A stretch of DNA of 10,059 bases, from contig DATBHZ010000158.1 of assembly GCA_036557185.1 (NCBI GenBank), positions 1 through 10,059 of the forward strand. Direction: 5' to 3'. The DNA is from DATBHZ01 sp036557185. Lineage in GTDB: Bacteria > Actinomycetota > Acidimicrobiia > IMCC26256 > JAENVU01. The position numbers were made by a program, and so were the translations under genes. The notes under the pieces are model-generated. The model was not told the DNA's origin and did no database searches. It worked only from the letters and a program-made list of their open reading frames with translations. Positions 1-6,373 of this stretch are shown here, piece by piece (position 1 is the stretch's first letter; every line of letters starts with the position of its first letter).

Positions 1-756
1 CTGCCGCTGAGCGCCGAGGGCGAGGCGCTGAGCTCACGCCACGGCGTCGCAGGCGACTGGTGGACGAAGGAAGGCGGGTGGTCGTGGCCGCAGCTCCCCG
101 ACCGCCGGCTGCTCTCACGGTTCGTGCGCGAGCCGCACCGGGTCCGCCCCGAGGCGGTGCTCGCCGTCATGGTCCCCGCCGGGCGCATCGACACGGAGAC
201 GTGGGCCGGCGCGATGCGCGGCCTGTTCGGCCCTACTTGGAGTCCCGACCCGTTCTGGATCTGCGCCGTGCGGGTCGACGACGCACGTCGCGTCGTCTTC
301 GGTCGCGACGGATCGCCTGCGACCGACATGGCGACCGCGGTCGGTGCCTCGAGCGCGATCCCGGGGTGGTTCAAGCCGGTCGAGATCGCGGGCCGCTCCT
401 ACATCGACGGGGGAACCCACTCCCCCACCAACGCGGACGTCCTCCGCGACGAACAGCTCGATCTCGTGATCGTCTCCTCACCGATGTCGACGGCGACGCG
501 AGAGAGCCTGCTCGCGTCGCGACAGACGGTGCGTCGCCACTTCCGGATGCGGCTGGGCATGGAGGTGCGCAAGCTCCGCGAAGCCGGGACCCCGGTCCTC
601 GTGCTCCAGCCCAGCGATGCCGACCTCGAGGTCATGGGGAACGCGGCGATGGACGAATCCCGCAGCGCGGCAGTCGTCGAGCAGGCGCACGAGACGACCG
701 CGCGCCGCTTGAACTCGGCGCACAACGCGGAGGCGCTCGAGCTCCTCGCCGCCTGA
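1..756 (+). CDS. Patatin-like phospholipase family protein, C-terminal part (5' end outside window)
   Basis: The reading frame is open from base 1 to the TGA at 754-756, giving 251 residues of a longer protein. Fragment residues about 113-146 carry the patatin signature: a run reading ASSAIPGWFKP, then YIDGGTHSPTNADVL, in which the Asp of DGG (bases 406-414) would be the catalytic Asp of the Ser-Asp dyad. The GxSxG nucleophile elbow and oxyanion loop would lie upstream, outside the window, so activity cannot be judged. Family members hydrolyse acyl ester bonds of phospholipids or other lipids, usually in the cytoplasm or at the membrane. A Trp-rich stretch (WW...GGWSW, fragment residues about 20-29) precedes the catalytic region. 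The gene converges on the nitronate monooxygenase gene across a hairpin. Nothing visible indicates the exact substrate. Confidence 0.85.
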   Translation: MPLSAEGEALSSRHGVAGDWWTKEGGWSWPQLPDRRLLSRFVREPHRVRPEAVLAVMVPAGRIDTETWAGAMRGLFGPTWSPDPFWICAVRVDDARRVVFGRDGSPATDMATAVGASSAIPGWFKPVEIAGRSYIDGGTHSPTNADVLRDEQLDLVIVSSPMSTATRESLLASRQTVRRHFRMRLGMEVRKLREAGTPVLVLQPSDADLEVMGNAAMDESRSAAVVEQAHETTARRLNSAHNAEALELLAA

Positions 757-771
757 AGCCGCCTTGCTGTT

Positions 772-823
772 CGACTTTCTTGCGTTGAGCGTTGCTATGG
801 CAACGGTTCGCGCAAGAAAGTCG
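772..823. terminator. Nested perfect inverted repeat between convergent genes, probable bidirectional terminator
   Basis: Arms cgactttcttgcg (772-784) and cgcaagaaagtcg (811-823) are perfect 13-base reverse complements. Inside them a second perfect stem, cgttgc/gcaacg (790-795 and 800-805), closes a 4-base loop, with 5-base internal loops on each side. It lies 16 bp after the patatin-like stop and 20 bp after the monooxygenase stop, the right place to end both converging transcripts. The outer arm contains ttt on one strand and aaa on the other, but no long U-tract follows the stem in either direction. Confidence 0.75.
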
Positions 824-843
824 GGGGGACGGGCGAAAGCGGG

Positions 844-1965
844 CTACTCGGCGGAGATCTTCTGGAGGCGCTCGGTTGCCTCGACGTACTCGCTGACGAG
901 GTCGAACATGACGTCGCGGACGGGACGAACGCTGTTCATCTGGCCGACGACCTGGCCGACCGGGAAGCCGCTCAGCTCCTTGTTCTGCGCGCGCTCGATG
1001 CGGTTCATCGCGTCGCTCACGAGCATGAACTGCAGAGGCATCGGGAGATAGCCGGGCGAATCCTCGCGCTCGAACGCGTCCGTCCACTCGGTGCGGAGCT
1101 GCCGCGCCGGCTTGCCGGTCAGGGCACGCGAGCGGACGGTGTCGGTCGACCCGGCGGCGAGCAGCTTCTCCATGGCCATCGGACGCGTGTCGGCCTCGGC
1201 CACCGTCAGCCAGATCGAGCCCGTCCACGCTCCCTGTGCGCCCATGGCGATCGCGGCCGCGATCTGGCTGCCGCGGCCGATGCCGCCGGCAGCGAGCACC
1301 GGCATGTCGGCGCCGACCGCTTCCACGACCTCGGGCCACAACACCACCGACGAGATCTCGCCGGTGTGCCCGCCGGCTTCGGTGCCCTGCGCGACGACGA
1401 TGTCGACGCCGTTGTCGCGGTGCTTCTCCGCGTGCCGCGGCGAGCTCGCGAGCGCGGCCACCTTCATGCCGTGCTCGTGCGCGGTGACGACGACGTCCGG
1501 AGGCGGCGGGCCCAGCGCGTTCACGAGCAGCGACACCGGATGACGCAGCGCGACCTCGAGCTGCGATCGCCCCGTCGTGTCGGTCCAACCGAGCAGGTGG
1601 TGCGTGGTCTCCGCGTCCTCACCGAGCGGCGGGACGTTGTGCTCGGCGAGCACCTTCTCGATGAAGTCGCGGTTCTCCTGCGGGATCATCTTCTCGAGCT
1701 GGTCCTCGAGATCGCCCGCCTCCACGGCCGCGCGCGCTGCCTCGTGCAAGGTCGCGGGCATGACGAGGTCGACGCCGTAGGGCTTGCCGTCGACGTGCTC
1801 GTTGATCCACTGGAGCTCCATCTCGAGCTCGTCGGGCGTGAAGTACAGGGCCCCGAGCACCCCGAGCCCGCCCGCCCTGCTCACTGCTGCGACCACGTCA
1901 CGGCAGTGGCTGAAGGCGAAGATCGGGAACTCGAGATCGAAGGTGTCGCAGATGGGTGTGCGCAT
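844..1965 (-). CDS. Nitronate monooxygenase / 2-nitropropane dioxygenase-family flavoprotein
   Basis: The protein has 373 residues and a TIM-barrel FMN enzyme pattern. AGGLGVLG (31-38) is the N-terminal glycine loop. GTEAGGHTG (194-202) carries the conserved His (H200) that acts as catalytic base in nitronate monooxygenases. AAGGIGRG (225-232) is the FMN-phosphate loop. The family oxidises alkyl nitronates or, in some branches, acts on CoA thioesters in catabolism. From memory it closely resembles M. tuberculosis Rv1533, including the N-terminal FAFSHCRDVVAAVS and C-terminal LTGKPARxLRTxWTD stretches. The ATG at 1963-1965 was chosen because family homology starts there; the frame stays open upstream to 2406 only as antisense to the regulator gene. 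A -10-like TACACT ends 7 nt before this ATG, suggesting leaderless transcription. It is divergent from the TetR gene, its probable regulator. The physiological substrate is unknown. Confidence 0.88.
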   Translation of the reverse strand: MRTPICDTFDLEFPIFAFSHCRDVVAAVSRAGGLGVLGALYFTPDELEMELQWINEHVDGKPYGVDLVMPATLHEAARAAVEAGDLEDQLEKMIPQENRDFIEKVLAEHNVPPLGEDAETTHHLLGWTDTTGRSQLEVALRHPVSLLVNALGPPPPDVVVTAHEHGMKVAALASSPRHAEKHRDNGVDIVVAQGTEAGGHTGEISSVVLWPEVVEAVGADMPVLAAGGIGRGSQIAAAIAMGAQGAWTGSIWLTVAEADTRPMAMEKLLAAGSTDTVRSRALTGKPARQLRTEWTDAFEREDSPGYLPMPLQFMLVSDAMNRIERAQNKELSGFPVGQVVGQMNSVRPVRDVMFDLVSEYVEATERLQKISAE

Positions 1966-1972
1966 GCGCGGG

Positions 1973-1978
1973 AGTGTA
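1973..1978 (-). promoter_or_regulatory. Candidate -10 element for a leaderless monooxygenase transcript
   Basis: On the minus strand this reads TACACT, matching the actinobacterial TAnnnT -10 pattern. Exactly 7 nt separate it from the ATG at 1965, the spacing expected when transcription starts at or next to the start codon. No Shine-Dalgarno sequence is visible before that ATG, which fits. No convincing -35 is seen. Confidence 0.5.
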
Positions 1979-1980
1979 CC

Positions 1981-1994
1981 TAGAACGCGTTCTC
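1981..1994. promoter_or_regulatory. KstR-like palindromic operator in the divergent intergenic region
   Basis: The 12 bases AGAACGCGTTCT (1982-1993) form a perfect palindrome. With flanks the site reads TAGAACGCGTTCTC, matching the mycobacterial KstR consensus TnnAACnnGTTnnA at every fixed position except the last (C instead of A). It sits midway between the two divergent start codons, 3 bp from the candidate -10 of the monooxygenase and 5 bp from that of the regulator. Bound protein would be expected to block both promoters. The consensus is recalled from published KstR work; binding by the adjacent regulator is inferred. Confidence 0.7.
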
Positions 1995-1998
1995 GTCG

Positions 1999-2004
1999 TA
2001 GGGT
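1999..2004 (+). promoter_or_regulatory. Candidate -10 element for a leaderless tetR transcript
   Basis: TAGGGT fits the TAnnnT -10 pattern and ends 8 nt before the ATG at 2013, a leaderless arrangement that mirrors the one on the opposite strand. The same bases could be read as a weak purine-rich ribosome-binding site, so the call is tentative. Confidence 0.35.
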
Positions 2005-2012
2005 GTCGCCCC

Positions 2013-2678
2013 ATGTCCCAGGACCTTCGCCGGGCAGCAGAAGCCGCTCCGAAAGGCGCCGCGGCACCCGCGACGGGTGCCCGCGCCGCCGAGACCGCCG
2101 CGCGCCGGCACCGGATCCTCGAAGCGGCGATGACACTCGCCGGCGAGGGTGGGTACGACGCGGTGCAGATGCGAGACGTCGCGGCTCGCTCGGGTGTCGC
2201 GCTCGGCACGCTGTACCGGCACTACGCGTCCAAGGACCAGCTCCTGCTCGCGGCGCTCGCCGACCAGGCAGGTGCGCTGAGCGCCCGCCTTGCGCTGCGC
2301 CCTCCGGCCGGCGCCGACCCGGCCGAACGTGTCGCCGACGTGCTCCGGCGCGCGAGTCGTGCGCTGGGCCGGGAGCCGAAGCTGACCGCCGCCATGGTGA
2401 CCGCACTCTCCTCGCGCGAGCCCGACGCGGCAGCGATGAAGGAAGAGGTGAACGAGATCCTCCGCACGATCATCGCCGGTGCGATTGACGGCACCGACGT
2501 GCCCGAGCTCGACGGCGTGCTCCGCGTGCTGGGCTACGTCTGGTTCGCTGTCCTCGCGGCGTGGGTCAGCGAGATGCTGGACACGACGCAGATGGGCACC
2601 GAGCTCGCTTCGGCGGCGCAGCTGCTGCTCGAGCGAGACGACTCGTCGCAACAGCGGGTCAGCGCAGCAGAGGCCTGA
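2013..2678 (+). CDS. TetR/AcrR-family transcriptional regulator, KstR-like
   Basis: The protein has 221 residues. A basic, Ala-rich N-terminal tail (1-30) is followed by a TetR helix-turn-helix (about 32-78), with the recognition region reading VAARSGVALGTLYRHYASKDQLL. The variable C-terminal helical ligand domain follows. HTH wording (RILxAxM, GGYxAVQMRxVA, GTLYR) and a C-terminal YVWFAVLAAWVSEML stretch resemble KstR of mycobacteria as I recall it; KstR represses sterol-catabolism genes and is released by a CoA-thioester ligand. Rv1534, the TetR neighbour of Rv1533, is an alternative closest relative. I placed the start at ATG 2013 because an upstream in-frame ATG at 1956 would run the coding region through the operator and into the divergent gene. 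Autoregulation is likely through the palindrome 19 bp upstream. The 3' end overlaps the convergent LLM gene by 20 bp. Confidence 0.88.
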   Translation: MSQDLRRAAEAAPKGAAAPATGARAAETAARRHRILEAAMTLAGEGGYDAVQMRDVAARSGVALGTLYRHYASKDQLLLAALADQAGALSARLALRPPAGADPAERVADVLRRASRALGREPKLTAAMVTALSSREPDAAAMKEEVNEILRTIIAGAIDGTDVPELDGVLRVLGYVWFAVLAAWVSEMLDTTQMGTELASAAQLLLERDDSSQQRVSAAEA

Positions 2679-3456
2679 GCCGCTCCCCCACGATCGCGGC
2701 GTTGTCCGGGTCGCTCGAGTCGATCGGGCCCAGCATCACCCACGAGGCCCCCGCGTCCTCGTACGCGCGAAGCGCTTCGGCGATGCGCTCCGGTCCACCG
2801 ATGAGCACGCCGGGCGGAGGACCGAGACGCTCTGCCTTCTCGCTCGCGGCGCGCTCGTCCTCCCCGAGCACGACCAAGCCGCCCCACGACGCGGTGAAGC
2901 CCGGCGGCGGACGCAGCTCTGCCAGCTCACGCGCGAAGACCTGAGGCGGCGCCGCCCACCGGTTCCAGCCGTCGGCGAGCACACACGCGCGCGACAGGAA
3001 GCGCGCCGATCCGCCCGCCCAGACGGGATACCCGCGATTGCGCACCACGGCGATGCAGGCCTCGAGCGCCGCCACGCGTTCCTCGATGGTTCCGAACGTG
3101 AAGCCGAACGTCTCCATCTCGGTCCGGCTCTCCGAATCGCCCGAGCCGATCGTCACGAGCAGCCGGTCGCCCGCGATCCGGTGCACCGTGTCGAGCGCCG
3201 CGGCGAGTGTGGCTGGAGGGCGCAAGGTCGCACGCGCCACCAGCGTCCCGATCGCGACTCGCTCGGTCTCGGCCGCAACTGCGCCGAGCACCACCGTGCA
3301 CTCGAGCGCGGGGCGGACCGCCCCGTTGGACGCGATTCGGAACAGGTGGTCGTAGGCGAAGACACCCTCGACGCCCGCCCGGTCCGCCGCTCGCGCAACG
3401 TCGAGCAACGTCTCGGGCTCGTCGACGAACGACGGCAGCGTCAGGCCGACCTTCAT
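2659..3456 (-). CDS. LLM-class (luciferase-like) oxidoreductase, probably F420-dependent
   Basis: The protein has 265 residues, short for the family (often 280-340) but apparently complete. It shows the luciferase-like TIM-barrel landmarks: MKVGLTLP at the start, FAYDHLF (33-39), VAIGTLVARATLRPPATLA (67-85), RLLVTIGSGDS (98-108), a PVWAGGS strand (144-150) and LADGWN (160-165). Actinobacterial proteins of this type usually use coenzyme F420 for hydride transfer, but FMN use cannot be excluded by eye, and the substrate is unknown. Its ATG overlaps the ROK kinase stop as ATGA (3453-3456) and there is no separate Shine-Dalgarno, so translation is probably coupled. It is the last gene of the seven-gene operon and overlaps the 3' end of the convergent tetR gene by 20 bp. 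Confidence 0.85.
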   Translation of the reverse strand: MKVGLTLPSFVDEPETLLDVARAADRAGVEGVFAYDHLFRIASNGAVRPALECTVVLGAVAAETERVAIGTLVARATLRPPATLAAALDTVHRIAGDRLLVTIGSGDSESRTEMETFGFTFGTIEERVAALEACIAVVRNRGYPVWAGGSARFLSRACVLADGWNRWAAPPQVFARELAELRPPPGFTASWGGLVVLGEDERAASEKAERLGPPPGVLIGGPERIAEALRAYEDAGASWVMLGPIDSSDPDNAAIVGERLRPLLR

Positions 3457-4421
3457 CGCGACAGCGGGTGATCGAGGCGGTCCAGCGCCAGCAGCCCGGC
3501 GCCCACCACACCGGCCTCCTCACCCAGCGCCGCGGGAACGATCTCCGGAGTCGTCCGGTACTCGGTGCCTTCCAGATGCCCCTTGAAGTGACGGCGCATC
3601 GGTACAAGGAAGAGGTCGCCGTCGGTCACGAGGCCGCCCGAGATCGCGATCACCGCGGGGTCGAAGATGTTCGCCAGACCCACGAGACCGATGGCGACGT
3701 TGAAGGCGTACGCGTCGACGAGCGCGAGCGCATCCTCCTTCCCGTCACGCGCCGCGGCCGACACGTGCTGACCGTGGACGTCGCTGACCTTCCCGCCCGC
3801 GTGTGCGAGCACGCTCGGCAGACGTCCGGCCTCCGCGGCCTCGCGTGCCATGCGTCCGAGCGCGTTGCCGCTCGCCATCGCCTCCCAGTGTCCCCGCTCC
3901 CCGCACGCGCACATCGGGCCGTTCGGGTCGATCTGGAAGTGCCCGGACTCGGCCGCGAATCCCCATGCCCCCCGCAGGATCTTGCCGTCGGCGATCACGC
4001 CGCAACCGATCCCCGTGCCCAGTGTGATCACCATCGCGTCGTGCAGCCCCTGCGCCGCTCCGACTTGCTGCTCTCCGAACGCAGCGACGTTCGCGTCGTT
4101 GTCCACGACCGTCGGCATCCCTGTCCGCTCGCCGACCTCGCGCTGCACGGGCGTCCGGCGAAAGCCAGGAACGTTCGGCGCGTAGTGGATCGTCCCTTCG
4201 CGATCGACCATGCCCGCCGCGCCGATGCCCAACGCGACCACATCGGGACGGCGCGACCGGAGCTCCTGCGTCACGGCGACGATCGCGGCGAGCATCTCGG
4301 ACCACTGCGGGTCGGACGGCACTCGATGGCGATCGAGCACCTTGCCTTGCTCGTCGACGACCGCGCCGAGCACCTTCGTCCCGCCGATGTCGAAGCCGAT
4401 TGCGACGCGGGAACCGCTCAC
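3453..4421 (-). CDS. ROK-family sugar kinase, probable glucokinase
   Basis: The protein has 322 residues, normal for bacterial ROK glucokinases, which phosphorylate glucose with ATP (or polyphosphate). DIGGTK (11-16) is phosphate-binding loop 1. The catalytic Asp is D109 in DNDAN (107-111). GTGIGCG (135-141) and ISGGL (260-264) are ATP-site loops. The ROK zinc motif follows H161 and reads CACGERGHWE (171-180). The third Cys of the usual CxCGxxGCxE is His178 here, so the site would be C2H2 if zinc is kept. The start is GTG at 4419-4421, overlapping the upstream stop as GTGA with no strong Shine-Dalgarno, pointing to coupled translation. Location beside lipid-glycosylation genes leaves open another sugar substrate such as mannose or N-acetylmannosamine, but the overall pattern is most like glucokinase. 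Confidence 0.9.
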   Translation of the reverse strand: MSGSRVAIGFDIGGTKVLGAVVDEQGKVLDRHRVPSDPQWSEMLAAIVAVTQELRSRRPDVVALGIGAAGMVDREGTIHYAPNVPGFRRTPVQREVGERTGMPTVVDNDANVAAFGEQQVGAAQGLHDAMVITLGTGIGCGVIADGKILRGAWGFAAESGHFQIDPNGPMCACGERGHWEAMASGNALGRMAREAAEAGRLPSVLAHAGGKVSDVHGQHVSAAARDGKEDALALVDAYAFNVAIGLVGLANIFDPAVIAISGGLVTDGDLFLVPMRRHFKGHLEGTEYRTTPEIVPAALGEEAGVVGAGLLALDRLDHPLSR

Positions 4422-4747
4422 GCCAGATCGATCCGCCGGACCCCCGGCGCAGTCACCCGCTCCTCCGTGTCGCGCCGCAACGACTCGAACCCGCGCTCGG
4501 CCTCCATCGAAGCCCGCTTCTCCGCCAACGCGGCCTCGGTGGCGTCGACCAGCGTCTTGAGCGCGAGCACCGCCTCGTGCGCGGCTGCAACGAGGTGCTC
4601 GCCGGCTTCGGGCTGCACGGCTGCCAGGGCGTCGAACACCGAGACGAGCGCCGCGTAGCCGGGCGGATCACCCGGCGACCACGGCGCCTCGGATTCGAAG
4701 GTCTCGTCGGGACGCGGTTGGGCGCCGGTCGGATGCGTCTCGTACAC
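4418..4747 (-). CDS. Small helical protein of unknown function between the ArsA-like and ROK genes
   Basis: I do not recognise a named family for this 109-residue protein. Residues 1-30 are Pro/Glu/Gly-rich and probably disordered. Residues about 31-98 are dominated by Ala, Glu, Leu and Lys with heptad-like spacing (SVFDALAAV, EHLVAAAHEAVLALKTL, ATEAALAEKRASMEAE), suggesting a long amphipathic helix or coiled coil. The C-terminus ends VRRIDLA. There is no signal peptide, membrane segment or Cys. It starts at GTG 4745-4747, three bases after the ArsA-like stop, with a GGAGG site 8 nt upstream, and ends in a 4-bp overlap with the ROK kinase. Proteins of similar size are found, as I recall, between ArsA and glucokinase genes in other actinobacteria. 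A partner or adaptor of the ATPase is a guess from position. Confidence 0.75.
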   Translation of the reverse strand: MYETHPTGAQPRPDETFESEAPWSPGDPPGYAALVSVFDALAAVQPEAGEHLVAAAHEAVLALKTLVDATEAALAEKRASMEAERGFESLRRDTEERVTAPGVRRIDLA

Positions 4748-4750
4748 GGC

Positions 4751-5917
4751 TCAGACCTCCACGAACTCGACGCGCAGGCGGTCACCCTCGATGCGCGCGC
4801 CCGAGACCTGCCGGCGCTGCAGGCTGTCGGGAAGCGAGACCGCGCGTCGGTGCGGGCCGACCGCAACGAGGAGCTCGCCGTTGCGGCGGCCGAGCTCGAC
4901 CTCCCGCTTGTCGACCATCGGCAGATGGAGCGAGAGCACCAGCGAGCGGTCCTCCGCGTCGATCGAGAACGGCCGTTGGCGCGCGAGGTGCTCGTCCGGC
5001 TCGCACGAGTGATAGAGCGACGCCCCGAGCGCGGCGAGACGCTCCTCACCGACAGGTTCGTGCGCGGTGAGACGGCTCTGGAGCACGGGCAACGGTGCGA
5101 ACGCGTCCGTGATCTCGGCGAGCATCTCGGTCTGCGCGTCGAGCCGGGGCGCGAACCAGGAGTCGGAGATCTCCGCGGGCAGCAGGCGGTTCGCGATGAC
5201 GCCGTCGACCGAGTAGCCGAACAGCGAGAGGTAGGTGTACATGCGCCGCGCCTCCGCGACGACGACCCGCTCCGGCTGGACGACGATGCGGGCGCTGCTG
5301 ATCTCGGGATCGGTCAGCAGCGCGCGGACGGCGTCGAGCTTCGCCGCGAACGCCTGCACCGCTTCGAACACCTCGTCGCGGGCAACGGGCACACTCACGA
5401 GCTTCTCGATGAGCGGGCGCAAGCTGTTCGTGGCGCGCCGCTGCTCCGGGAAGACCCGCTGCACGTACCACGACAGCACGTGCGGAAGGGACAGGAGCCG
5501 GAGCGTCTCGGCCGTCGGAGCGCAGTCCACGACGATCAGCTCGTACTCGCCGCAGGTCGCGTACGTCTGGATGTCCGTGAGCGCGAATGCCTCGTCGAGG
5601 CCCGGGAGCACGGCGAGCTCCTCGGCATCGACCGGCGCAGCCCCCGCCCAACTGAAGACCGAGGTCAGGTACTCGCGTACGACCGACCACGAGGTCTCGA
5701 GCCTGCGCCGCGCGTCGAGCTGGACGCCGTCGAGCAGCGGGGCGATCGTGCGGACGTCGTCACCGAGCTCCTGGTCGAGCGCGTCCGAGAGCGAGTGCGC
5801 GGCGTCGGTCGAGCAGATGACCGTGCGGATGCCGCGTCGCGCTGCGTGCACTGCCGTCGCTGCCGCGACGGTTGTCTTGCCGACCCCGCCTTTGCCGGTG
5901 AACAGCAGCACGCGCAT
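4751..5917 (-). CDS. ArsA/Get3-like ATPase with C-terminal HSP20-like domain
   Basis: The protein has 388 residues. The deviant Walker A loop GKGGVGKTT (8-16) opens the SIMIBI-class ATPase domain. STDAAHSLSDAL (36-47) is the switch I/A-loop, with Ala where ArsA and Get3 usually have Pro (DPAHS). DCAPTAETLRLL (131-142) is switch II. IANRLLP (241-247) is the adenine-contact strand. After about residue 315 comes a beta-rich tail (SLVLSLHLPMVDKREVEL, then GELLVAVGPHRRAVSLP) matching the HSP20-like domain found at the end of many bacterial ArsA-family proteins. No CxxC zinc pair of eukaryotic Get3 is present. From memory it resembles Rv2184c more than arsenite-pump ATPases, and no ars genes are near. 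A role in handling membrane proteins or lipids with the SRPBCC neighbour is plausible but unproven. ATG at 5915-5917 immediately precedes the P-loop strand. Confidence 0.9.
   Translation of the reverse strand: MRVLLFTGKGGVGKTTVAAATAVHAARRGIRTVICSTDAAHSLSDALDQELGDDVRTIAPLLDGVQLDARRRLETSWSVVREYLTSVFSWAGAAPVDAEELAVLPGLDEAFALTDIQTYATCGEYELIVVDCAPTAETLRLLSLPHVLSWYVQRVFPEQRRATNSLRPLIEKLVSVPVARDEVFEAVQAFAAKLDAVRALLTDPEISSARIVVQPERVVVAEARRMYTYLSLFGYSVDGVIANRLLPAEISDSWFAPRLDAQTEMLAEITDAFAPLPVLQSRLTAHEPVGEERLAALGASLYHSCEPDEHLARQRPFSIDAEDRSLVLSLHLPMVDKREVELGRRNGELLVAVGPHRRAVSLPDSLQRRQVSGARIEGDRLRVEFVEV
4756..4760 (-). promoter_or_regulatory. Ribosome-binding site for the 109-aa protein
   Basis: The minus strand reads GGAGG, 8 nt before the GTG at 4747 and inside the last codons of the ArsA-like gene. 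It supports the GTG start and separate initiation for this small gene within the operon. Confidence 0.65.
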
Positions 5918-5929
5918 GGAGCCGCGAGG

Positions 5930-6373
5930 CTAGTGGGATCCGGACTCGACCGCCTTCTTGAGCTCGCGCAGCGCGGTGCCCATGATCATCCCCGCGGCGC
6001 GACGCTTGAGCAGGCCGGGCAACGGGATGGAGACGTCCACGCTGAGCGCGTAATGCACGCGCGTGGAGTCGCCGTCGGGCTCGAAGCGGTACTCGCCGTC
6101 GAGCTCGCGGAGACCCTCTCCTTCGACGAGGGTCCAGGTGAACGCATCAGGAAGCTTCGAGTAGTCGTACGCGAGGGTGTACGTGAAGCTGCGGCCCATT
6201 GCAGCCGCACGAAACTTGACCTTCGCGCCTCGGCCGTCGGCGTCGCGCTCGAGCACCGTGGCCTCTTTCACGTCGCGGGCCCACGACGGGTACTCCTCGA
6301 AGTTCAGGACGACGGCCCGGCAGCGTTCGGGCGGGGCCTCGATGCGGATGCGCTCACTTCCCTGCTCGGCCAC
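5930..6373 (-). CDS. SRPBCC-family (polyketide cyclase/lipid-transport-like) protein
   Basis: The protein has 147 residues, the length of a single START-like helix-grip domain. The N-terminal strand ERIRIEAPPERC is followed by the typical EEYPSWARDVKEATVL (26-41), a beta-sheet region, and a C-terminal helix (ALRELKKAVES, 134-144) that would close the hydrophobic cavity. Overall it resembles Rv2185c (TB16.3) of M. tuberculosis as I recall it, especially the LDGEYRF ... LSVDVSIPLPGLLKRRA stretch. Proteins of this fold bind lipids, polyketides or other hydrophobic ligands; no catalytic residues can be named. The start is GTG 6371-6373, supported by GAGGAG 8 nt upstream, and overlaps the membrane-protein gene by 20 bp. 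Twelve bases separate its stop from the ArsA-like ATG. Constant pairing with the ATPase suggests they act together. Confidence 0.88.
   Translation of the reverse strand: MAEQGSERIRIEAPPERCRAVVLNFEEYPSWARDVKEATVLERDADGRGAKVKFRAAAMGRSFTYTLAYDYSKLPDAFTWTLVEGEGLRELDGEYRFEPDGDSTRVHYALSVDVSIPLPGLLKRRAAGMIMGTALRELKKAVESGSH

Noticed and set aside
1956..2012. Longer TetR start at ATG 1956
   Set aside because: It would run the coding region through the KstR-like palindrome and overlap the divergent ATG; the extra 19 residues do not resemble TetR N-termini.
1966..2406. N-terminal extension of the monooxygenase to 520 residues
   Set aside because: The extra 147 residues lie antisense to the TetR gene and through the operator, are Arg/Ala/Gly noise, and the enzyme family begins at the MRTP start at 1965.
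3207..4658. 483-codon open frame on the plus strand
   Set aside because: It is antisense to the LLM, ROK and 109-aa genes, low in complexity and Arg/His-rich, with no domain visible.
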